Shown piece by piece: positions 10,301 through 22,300 of a stretch of DNA of 25,000 nt; position 1 is the first letter of the stretch, and the number at the start of each line of letters is the position of its first letter. The position numbers and the translations under genes are program-made. The notes below the pieces were generated by a model. That model searched no databases, had not been told where the DNA came from, and saw only the letters and a list, made by a program, of their open reading frames with translations. Location: positions 1 to 25,000 of the forward strand of contig CAIIXF020000194.1 of the NCBI GenBank assembly GCA_903813345.2, in the 5' to 3' direction. This stretch comes from Owenia fusiformis (lineage: Eukaryota > Annelida > Polychaeta > Sabellida > Oweniidae).

Positions 10301-13300
10301 GTTACCATCATGACAAATCACTCTACTGGGGCTATTTTACTTCATCAAAATCTGGAATTTATCGGAAAAGTTACAGCTGGAACGGATCCAGAATTTACAT
10401 GGTATATAGATTCAAATCTTGTTCATACAAACTCATCACCCGTTTTAAAATACTTCTTTTCATCATCTGGAAATCATAATATTTCCCTTGTTGTGTCAAA
10501 TGGGGTAAGTTCTACAATTAAAACTTTGGAAGTTAGAGTGCTCCAAGAAGCAAATATGTCTAACTTGGTCATAAAAAGTGGCCCTAGGTGGACAGAACCA
10601 AATGCTCAAATAGCAATCACGTTTTCATTTCAAGTGGAGAGGAATGCTAATATTAGTTACACAATAGATTATGATGATGGAACAATTGAGCAGTATGACA
10701 TCCCCGAAACATCGACTGATTTGTACTTTGAATTTACCCACATGTATGAATATACTTTCCTAGGATGCAAATATATAAGGATTACTACAAATGACTTATA
10801 TAGCGAACTAACTGTACATCACATAATACACGTCCTCGTGTTGCTTGAAGACGTTCACCTAATTGGTCACCCGACACATGTAGCAACCAATCAAACTGTA
10901 AATATGACTGCTATTCCTAAGAACAACTGTTCTGCATGTACTTATACGTTCATATTCAATGGTGCCACGTTCCAAGACAACGCTAATGCAACTGCCGCAT
11001 ATTCATTTACTGAACCCGGTTATTTTGTGATATCAACAGTGGTGATTGACAACGGCAACATTGTAGGAAATGCATCTGTAAATATAACAGTAGATGAACC
11101 AGTGCAGGGCCTAACCCTGAATTACACTAACAAAATAATACTGCCATATGACAGCCTTGAGTTTACTATAATCAGCTGGTCTTTTAATCGTGGAACTAAT
11201 GTGTTGTTCAACATATCATCAGATGAAGGCACACCTGATGTGATTGCAAACGACTCATCGTCAAAAACATATATATTTACAAAACAGGGAGTTTATAAAG
11301 TTAATGTTACTGCATACAATAAAGTTCATTCTGAATCGGCAATTGCTCGCATTGACGTTATCGACCCTCAGAATATAACAGCTTTAAAAATTGTCCCAAT
11401 ACCGTGTCAAATGATTGATACTGATGTTCAGTTTGAAGCTGTCGTTGAAAACCATAATTCTAGTCAGCATGAGTATGCATGGGACTTTGGAGAAAACCTC
11501 AGTGTGAACGGCACAGGCAAAGTAACTACTAATCATACATATTCGAAAATCGGAGTTTATAAGGTTATAGTAACAGTGACTTCAAAAACGATGAATAGAT
11601 CTGCTTCAACCACCGTGTGTATTGAACAGCCTGTCAATAACTTCATTTTAGAAGCCGATGAGCCTGTTGCATTGAATCAAAGTTCACTTAATGCAAATAC
11701 AACAATAACAGCAAAAGACTATGAATGTATAAACTGCTTCTTCAAATGGAGTCACGATGGAAATACAATTACATTATATGATGTTCCTACATTTGTGTTC
11801 AATATACAAAGAAGTGGAGTTCATGAAATCCGATTGACAATCTATAATAATATAAGCAGCCATGAAGAAAGTATTAAGGTCAACGCAGAGGATGTTATCG
11901 AGGGAGCTAAATTGATTAGTGAACCATCTGAGAAGTACTTCTCAATTAATGCAGTTGTAAAGCTCTCTATCAGTATACCACATGGATCAAATGTTGAATG
12001 TGAGTGGACCATGGGTACGGATAGGTTAGAAACGTCTCTGTTTAGCCATTACTACATGTTTAGATCTCTCGGAGTGATAAAGGCGAGTGTAGAGTGCAAC
12101 AATCGTGTTTCTCGAATATCTGATTCTACTAACTTCATAATTGAAGGACCTGTTAGAGATGCCGTTTTTAACCAATCATCATATAATTTAATAACTGGAA
12201 CTTCTCTTACCTTGAGAGTTGATACAAATCAAGGTGCAACAGATTTAGAATACAATTGGGCACATTGTTTGGCATGTAGCTCATTTCAGTCTATAAACAA
12301 CACAGTCTCCTTCAGCTTTTCTACTGCCGGTGAGTATACTATCGCTGTTGATGTAGCAAATCATGTGAGTAGTTCCAAAGCAAATACTAAAATTATAGTA
12401 TACGAAGAAATTGTGATAGAAGGAATCCACTCCAGCTATCCATCCTTTCCATTCATTCCAACTTATAAAACTGTCGAATTCAGTGTTAACATAACGAGGG
12501 GTAGTAACGCCATCATAGAGTGGACATTCTCCGATGCATCAATTGCCCTATCACCCACTTCAGATGTTGAGGTCACTCATGCATTTAACAGAACAGGTAA
12601 TTTTACCATCACTGTACGAATATCTAATGATGTGAGTCAGCAGGAAATAACACAGATCGTTAGTGCCCAGGAAATTCTTAAAGAGTTTGACATTTCGGCA
12701 AATCATACTGTTGCATCTGTTGGACAAATGATATCATTTGTGGCGTCGTCTACATTTGGATCAGACTTGCAATATACTTGGGACTTCGGTGATGGAACTA
12801 TAAAAGAAGGAGATAAACGTTATATACACGCGTACATGGCTCCTGGTTTATATACAATTAAAGCTACTGCAAAGAACCAAATATCATCAAGTTCAAAACA
12901 GATAAATGTGGATGTACTAGAACCCATTTCTTCATTGGATATTTCAAACTGTTGTAAGAGAGTTTACCAAGCTGATACAAGAGCAAACATGTCAGTAATA
13001 GTAAACAAGGGGACACGAGTTAACTGTCAATGGACTATAACGTCTCCTAATTTAAATGAGACTAACATCGATGGGAAAAATATTAAGCTGGACCTATCTG
13101 AGGAGGGTATTTATGAACTAATGGTTAACTGCAGTAATGGAATTAGCAGTCTCGTTACTAACAGATCTTTAGTTGTTCAGACATTTATAGAATCTGTAAA
13201 TATGTTCGTACATGGCGACGAAAGATATCTCTACGCAAACCATCCTATTTATTTCTCAGCTATTGTACAGAATGGGGGTCGAGATACAAGATATAGGTGG

Positions 13301-16300
13301 ATGACTAGTGACTCACCTCATATTTGGGAGAACTTCTCAAAAGTTTTCCTAAGAATTTTCCTTTCAAACGGGACTCATACAGTGAACGTAACAGCATACA
13401 ATAACATAAGTTCAGCATTTAATAGCATGACCATCTCTACTCAGTATTTGCAGTGTTCTATACCAAGACTTGCGGTGGTTGGTGGAATCAGTAGGAGAGC
13501 TTTACGCTCGCGTCGCATCCATTTGGAAGTAAACATTGCCAGTAATGATTGTACAGCCTATGAGGTCAGACATTCCTGGAGGTTATACGACGATATCCCT
13601 TCATGCCTTGGCCTTGCAAACTCCAGCATAGTTCTTCCAGAAAGCTACGATTCGAGGAGTCCTATACTAAGATTACCTGCATGGTTCCTAGATTATGGCC
13701 ATTATTGTATCGAATTCAAGTCTTCATATGTTAATACACCCCTTAAATCAACGGCTTACTTTGAGTTGGAGATAATTTCGTCACAATTGAAAGCCCTTAT
13801 TAAAGGTGGTGACGAGAGACAATTATGGGAACATGACAGATTGACATTAGATGGTACTGAAAGCTATGATCCCGACCAACCACCTAATGTTGAACAACAG
13901 CTGACTTATATCTGGACTTGTAGATCAAAGCCAAAAGTGGTAAGTGAAACATTACATCAGTTTCAACTAACTATTATCATTTATGCATAGTTATTAAATG
14001 TAATATTAATAAACTATCTCGGGAATTGATCAGTTGTATTTGTTTTCCATTATTTAGACTCCAGCACTAGCGAGTACAGTTACAAGTAAGCCGCTGCAAA
14101 TATTCGATGATGGCTGCTTCAAAATGTTGTCTGGACCTCTGCATATTTTCCCCATGGAAACATTTATTGGAGGTCGGGATTACTACTTCAACATGACCGT
14201 TTCTCAGAGTGTGATAGGACGTAGTACAACAGTCACACAAAAGGTAAAATTAACGAATGCTCCTTCATGTTTTATTAAAATTAAACACAATCTACATGTC
14301 TGAAACATCTGCTTCATATTTTAAATATTTACTCTTAGGTGACAGTCGAGTTATCACCAGTTCTCTCGGTCAATATTGGATGTATTTCATGTAAGGTCAC
14401 GGATACCTACAAAATAAGCCGATCTTCATCTATAAAACTTATTGGAAGCTGTGATAACTGTGGGCCAAATGTAAGATACCTCTGGTCTGTCCACCGCATT
14501 GATGGAAAGGATGTAAAAATTGATGAAACCACCTCGACAACTGGAGCGAATAGAATCAATTTCGTCCTCCGCAGAGATATCATTGACAATAGTTTTGCGT
14601 ATATATTCAAATTGAAAATAGATGATCTCGAGGGAGGTAAAGAAGGATATTCCTCTCTTACTCTTCATCCCAATGAGCCTCCCTATGGCGGCGCTTGCAG
14701 TGTATCACCTAGATATGTGATTGCAATGGAATCCAAGGTATGTGATCCACTAGTCTAGATATATCTTTTTGTATAGCGCCCATAATGTCCATGTTTTACG
14801 TTTTACGCCTGCATTCTTTTTTGTTGAAGGTGAATGCTACATGTAGTGGCTGGAAGGATGCTGCTGATAATAAATATCTTCCCTTGCTCTACACTATAAC
14901 AGTAGAACGTTTTAATGGGGACCAAAATAATATTGAAGGTTATACTCTTTACCATGGACCTCAAAGTTCTCACAATCTTTACCTATCTTCTTGGCCAGAG
15001 AGTGGGGGTAACTCTGTTCAGCTGGTTATCAAAGTGGCTGACCAATATGGAGCATCAACCATTGGTCTAAACCAGTAAGTTTTCAAATACCGTTTTGCAG
15101 CAAGAATAATTTGAATCAGCCTTGACTCTATTTCTAATTTGATATGTCATGAATTTGATATGTTATGAGTTGAACTGGAATTATTTAATACTATTCTTTA
15201 TTGATATATTAACATTTTATTCATAAAACTAACCATTTTCGTATTTCAGGACATTGATTATTGACAAGGGTTACACAGACGACTTCCCTGGAGGATACGT
15301 GAATTATCTCCATCAACATGTGCCTAAGAAGTTTGTGGAATTGAGACGTATGAATGACCCAGTAACCTTACTACAGTATGCCACGGGTCTGTGTATGCAA
15401 CTGAACAAAGAGACTTTAAAAGCCTCTCGATTAGAAGTACGTCATTGTTGCGCACATATGTACATACAGAACAAGCAATGAAAGTTTGTGTGGAAATGGT
15501 CTCATAGATTAGTTGTGCTGAATCATTAAATGATATACCAAGTAGATAAAGTTGAACAAACATAAAGGTCATTCTAACTGAACATAACTTTTTTATATTA
15601 TAGGTAGATAACGATGTGGGAAAACGGTCCTCAATACGAGATGAAATAAGTATGGCTCTCAATGATTCTTGTCCTGTACAAAATATAGAGGATGTGAAAC
15701 CTATAGCATATCTTCTTACACAACTTACGGTAAATACCTTTGTACTTGTCACCCTTCCTTTAACATGTCCATTGTACCTAAGCCTACATTTATATCATGT
15801 TAGATTGAATTATTGAAAATTTCTTTATTAAGAACCCTTATGACCATAATGCCTTATTATTTGGCAGTAGAAGTACCCTATATGTTCACTATTCATTAGT
15901 ACCAGCAATTGGGAAACATGTTAATGACAAGTAAGATGTACTACAGGATTGTTTCCTTCAACTCCTATTGACCAGTTTGATATAAAATGTTTGCTGTTAT
16001 ATTTAACAAAATCAACCAAAGCAGAATAAATCATTTGCTGAAATACACATACAGATTCTGTATAAACTATTAGATATTAGACTTGACATGATGTTTTAAT
16101 GAAATCCCATCTCAGTGTTAAGATACAAAGACACTTAAATCAGGTATATTAACAGTTTCAGACAAATTTAGCTCTTTTCCCCAACATTCAGGATTTTGGT
16201 ACAGTATAGTATGCAATTTAATTTTTTGATAACAAGTAAACGTTTATTGTAGATGTACACCGAGGAATATCAAAATCGAACATGCCAGATTGCTGTGTCA

Positions 16301-19300
16301 GACATTTTGGATAGATTTATGAATGTAATCGACGGCATCAATACTCAAGGATTGAGCAGTGAAGACATGAATACCTACACTGTTCTCTCAACAATGTCCA
16401 ATCTCATGCAAGCTGTGAATTACAGACATTATATTCCACATAACATAACACAAGAAGCTAACTCATTTGTTGATCCGTATATCCAATCTGCTGACACCAA
16501 TCTCACAACAGGAGAAGATGATATGCATCGAGAACGAATCGTCACTAATGTGCTAAACATGGTTGATGTTTTGGCGACGAGGTTACTGATGACTCAACTT
16601 CTTGATGAAACAATGGCTACAGAGACCGTTCCAGGACTTCATTTACGAGGTCAGAGAGTTCTGGCACAAAATATTCTGAGAGATCAACTTGCAAGTGGAT
16701 GCCATATCAAGATTCCATCAGATTTTCTTCAGCAGCATAGAGATTCAGAAGTGTTTCAAATAATATCTGTATCCCCTATCAATCCATACACGTGGGGTTT
16801 CAGCAAAAACTTTGAAATTTCTACTTTTGTTCCAGCCCTAGTTTTCAAATATGCCAATGGGACTGAAATCAATGTGAAAAATAATCACGAGGATTTTTAT
16901 ATTGCTATGCCTGAGAGTTGGACAGTGACTGGTGAGCCTGTTCCGATACCCAGTCCTTCTATTACACACTCGCCTACAACTGGAGTAGTACACTCAAATA
17001 CCACACTAAGATCATCTGAGACGCAAGCTCTGTGCATTAATACAACGCTTGATGTGTCGAATGCGTCACTTCATATTCAGGTGTTATTTAATGTAATTGA
17101 CAATCAGGAAAATCTCACAGATGTGAACTTTTATGTTGTCGCGTTATATGCAGCGGGCTACCAACCAACGGACGATGAATATGACATCATGCAGAACATC
17201 AGTATTCTACATATGGAACCCAACGCAGACCACAGAAACTATACAATATTTCAAAGGTCAGTAAAATGGTCAGACAATTGTTGATAAGAAAATAAAATCA
17301 TAGCTGTTATTTTATAATATTCGTTAGAATTATGCAGCTTGTTACATTCCTTTTTTATTATATATACTTTAAATATTCATTCTAGGTCATATGATCCATC
17401 AGTTCAACATTATGTAACTATAACAAACCCTCACAGTGACGTCAGCTTGAACATATCCATTGGTTATTTCTTTTCGAGCTGTCAGTATTTCAATACGACC
17501 AGTAAAAAGTGGCAGACGGACGGATGCTATACAGCGGATTTATCCACGCCTATGCAAACGATCTGCTCCTGTAATCACCTGACATCTTTTGGCGGAGGTG
17601 TTTTCATTCCAGAGGAAATTCTCTCCTTTGAAACTGTTGTCAGGATGACATCAGGAACAAATGTTGTTACCATTGTTACTAGTTTAATGATTGTGGTTAT
17701 ATATCTGGCTGCTATGATTGTCGCTAAGCGATGGGATCTACTAGATTTACACAAGATCGGTGTTGTTCCATTGTGTGGTAAAGATGGGGTATATCGATAT
17801 GAAATCACAGTTTATACTGGGATGAGAAGGGGTGCAGGTAATTTTTGCAATTAATACAAATATTTATTTATATCTATTTATAAAGGTGGCAGTCTGCATT
17901 AGAAAAAATAAAAGCTTAGATATAGATTACTTAATTGCATAACATATCAATCTACATGAAATATATCAATTTACAATGTTTGGTTAGGGATATGGGATTA
18001 TCCAGGCGTCTGTCCATTCGTCTGTCTACACTTGTGTTTCCAATCTTAACAGCTATTCGCATGGTTCATAGTAGATCATAGAGCACTTGATTTAATGCCA
18101 CGGGGTTAATGGGGTAACAGTCCACTGTTTGTAAATAGAGATTGTGGATCATTTTTATATAAACTTAAATCCACTTGTTCCCATTTGGGACACATTCTCT
18201 TTTTACACTTAAATATTTTATATGATGTTGTAGGTACTACAGCCCACATAGGCATGAAACTTTATGGATGTGACTCGTCAAGTAGCGCATTCCATCTATC
18301 AAAACCGAGCGCATTCAAACGTAATGGCCGGGACAGTATGTTAGTTGCAACGGAGAAATGCCTCGGGGATATATGGAAGATATCAATTTGGCATGACAAT
18401 ACGGGACTGTCACCATCTTGGTATCTGTCTCATGTAGAAGCCAGGGACATCAGTGCAAATAAATCCTATTTGTTCAGAGCTAATTGTTGGCTTTCACTTC
18501 AACATAGAAATGGTGAACTCAAGAAAAAACTGCGTGTATCAGGTAAAAATGTACATGTACCTCACTTTGAAATTAAGGGTAAACATTACTTACATAGCAC
18601 TTCATTAGTTGATGCGTTGAGTAGTAGTTCTCTTTATTGTACATCTCTTTGTATTCTTGAAGATCCGAAAGAGGTAGAGAGGTTCACCTGGGCATTCCGT
18701 AGTGAATTCGCAAGGGGATTAGCAGAACGTCACGCCTGGCTATCTGTGTTTGAACGAAGGGCCCAAAGTAGATACACACGTGTTCAAAGACTTACGTGTT
18801 CCGTAACCTACCTACTAATGACCATGGCTGCTATTGTTTTATGGTGAGATAATGAACCGCCTCGTAACATAATAATCGTATGTTTAGCATGTGACTATGG
18901 TGTATCTATTTTTATGTTTTATATAATCAATTTATATTATTTGCAGGTATGGTGTCTTGGCAGCAACTATGTATCCTGAAACATTGACAGACATCTTTAC
19001 AGGAAAAGATATTTTGGTTGCAGTGGTGTCCGCTTTGGTTGCAATGCCCTTGAACATATTACTTGTCCAAATGTTCAGGAAATCCAGATGCAAGGTAGGG
19101 CTTGAAGTGCACTAGTCTTCATTGGGTAAACCAAGGAGAACCCTTTAATTTATATATTTGTTCCAATTGCTGTGCCATATTAAAATACATTTTCGGAAAT
19201 TTTCCTTTGTGTTCGTGTGTGTGCTTGAAGAAAGCTTGTGATTTGTCTTTGACCTATGACTGCTGACCTGTACCGGCGATTACTAGAGTGCTGCTAACTC

Positions 19301-22300
19301 GATAAAAGGCTGGCGCTGGCTAGAATTGTCTATGGTTCTAGCCAGGATAAAGATACCAGTTCTTCAACTCGACAATGGGAAGAACTGCTCTACCTTAGTG
19401 ACTAATATGTCATTGATATGACATCTAAAAGAGTCAATAAAAGATATATATAATAACATAACCGAGAACAGAACAGCTCTCATTAAGTACAACATTTGTT
19501 TGCAGATCAGTGCATCGGACTTGAATAACATAACTCAAACGGCAGTAGAAATGGATGCAATGTGTGAGATGTCCCAGCCTGGCAGTGAATGCGGCTCTGG
19601 TATCCTCAAGCCACATATTGGGCTAGGTTTGCATCGGTCAGATCCAATTCACCATGGCTATTTGGATAACAATAACAGTGATGCGATTCAACAGTACATA
19701 ATTGACAAAAACAGGTAAGTATATTGAGCGATACATGACTGGTCTATAAATATGGTAGTTAATATCTGATATTTCTTTAACATATATTGCTAACAGAGTT
19801 GTGTGTGTTGCCAACACTGATGACTTTTGTCCATTTCGCATTTTGAGTATGAAAACCTTGTCTCATATTAAAATGTACAAAATGGGTGACAAAGGGATTC
19901 AACATTTGTCCCCACAACTACCAGCACAATAACAAATAGTCATAAACACATCCTCATGAATACTAGGCAGTGCACCAATACATTGTTTTTTATTCAATGG
20001 ATTTTACAGACTTCGAAGAACTTCATCAGACACTGGTTCCTCTTTGTACGATAGAATCCTGAGATGGTCGGATAAACCATCCAACCTTTGGAAAGATGAC
20101 GACTGCTCCTCAAGAGAACAAAGTGCTAGGTCTAGGCGCAGCTTAATGGCAAATAGAAAAATAAGCGTCCAAAGTTCTGAGGCAAGTAAAGTACTGCATT
20201 TGGTTTATAAATAGTAAACATTAGACAGCAATATGAACTATTTATTTCATGTTCTTCATTTCATTGAGGTTTATGTTTGACATACTTTCTAAAATGTAAT
20301 CTTGATATTTGCAATTTCAGTTTTGTGAAAGTCCAATTCCGATCAATGAGGATACAGATGACTACAAAATTGACAAACATGGCACAGAAACAGGAAAAAC
20401 ATTTGATTCGAGACAAATGCAAAGACGTCGTAGAATGGGAGTTTATAGCAAAGATGAAGGGTTGGGTCCTGACATTTTGAATACGACAGAATCCAATGAC
20501 AATACAACCCCAAGTTCAGAAATAGAGAATGGTTTACATTCTGAGGAACAGGAAGCAGAGTTGTCTCGTATGGAAAAGAATAAATCTGAGAGTAACTCTG
20601 AATGCTCTCATACTAATAACAATAACAGTTCTGAGAATGAAAATCAAAGCTCAGAAAGTGGCATTTTTACACGCTCCAGTGATTCATCTAGTATCAACGA
20701 CATTGTAGATCAGGAACTACAAAAGGCATTCAGTCCTGCAATTTGTCCGGAATCTGATAAACGGAGGTCATCGAGAGGGCAAAGGGGAGAAAAAGTTAGC
20801 TGGACCGAGTTACCACCCAAAATATCTGATTTCATACCCCGACACCCAATTTCAACGTTAAAACGGCGCTTTTCTAATTTGACTGCCTCAACTGCTACCC
20901 AGTTTACAAGCAAAGGTTATTATGTTAAATTGTTTGCAAAAACGTTTGGTGCTATTACTAATGTTGGACAACTTATAACTCACCCCGATTTAAAATAGTA
21001 ATCAGCAGGAATAGTGGAAAACGATGTTAATTGTGTTTCTGCTTCTCATTTGTAGGTTATCTAAAGAGAACAACAAATGACAACAAATGCCAACTACCAT
21101 CGTGGTGTGTTTATCTGGCATACATCTTATGTTTTGTGCTGGCTTCTCTGAGCATTGGTGTTATCATTGGTGTTGGACATTCTTTTACTGTTACCATAGC
21201 AACCAAATGGGCACTCGCTGTCATTATTGCAACATCAATATCAGCCCTCGTATTAGAGTCACTGAAGGTAGGCAAACATCATTGATTGTGCAAGTAGATA
21301 TAATTAATATATTTATTGAAAGTTTCAAACGATTCATATAGTTTATGTATATTTTTAAGTTGAGTGCACTGGGCCATCATTTTCTCTTGGCAAATGTATG
21401 ATACTATATGCCTTCATATCAATAAAATAAATTGAGGCATTGCTGTCATACTAATTTTACACTTTGTATACTTTGAAGGTACTGATAATAGCAGTTCTTC
21501 TAGCTATTATGAAAAGGGGTACAACCTTGAGTGATGATGATGTAGAAATATCACCTCTGATAGAATCAAATGAGACCATTAAGGTAAGAATTAAACATCC
21601 CAGGTGTAACATTTCTTGAAATGTCAAAAAGGAATTTTGTAAAAATTGTTCATCTTGACATTTAGAATGAAAATTAAGCGAATTCTGATTGCATTATAAC
21701 GTTTGAGTTCATGATTTCCCAGATCCAAGTTCTGCACTTTGGAAAAATCATAATATTAATCCAGTCGGCCAAAATGATAATTATTTCGTTAAAAATCTAT
21801 GATGTGATGGATTTCATTTACAAGAAATGATTTAGATAGAAGTAGTCCTGCTTCATTACAACTTCATTTTTGCTCTCTTAACATCTAGCGTTAACTATTG
21901 ACTTTTTGACAGGATTTGAAATGTAGACCAGTTGGTGGTTTCGCTTTGCATCACGCCAGAGAAGAAGCAGAGAAGCTTCGAAGGATGCATGCTCTCTTAA
22001 GACAGTTTGTTGTTTATGTGTTATTCATTTGGTTGGTAATGGTGGTCAACTATGTGGACAATCACACTGAAAGATACCGACTATCTGAATCTTTGAAAAA
22101 CCAAATAACACATCCCCAGAATTTAAGCCAAAGATTTACGACAATCAAAAGGTATGTCATAGCAGACCCAAAAGTACAATTAATGGAATTTGTTTTATTT
22201 TGGGAAATATTATGAATTGATTATATATGTGTATTTGACCTTCTTTGATATTGTATGGTGTTGCTGTAATGCTATATAATAAGAATACTAAATTGAACAG

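Noticed and set aside
15324-15752. Minus-strand frame of 142 codons
   Set aside because: Spans two PKD1 exons and an intron in antisense, with no domain signal.
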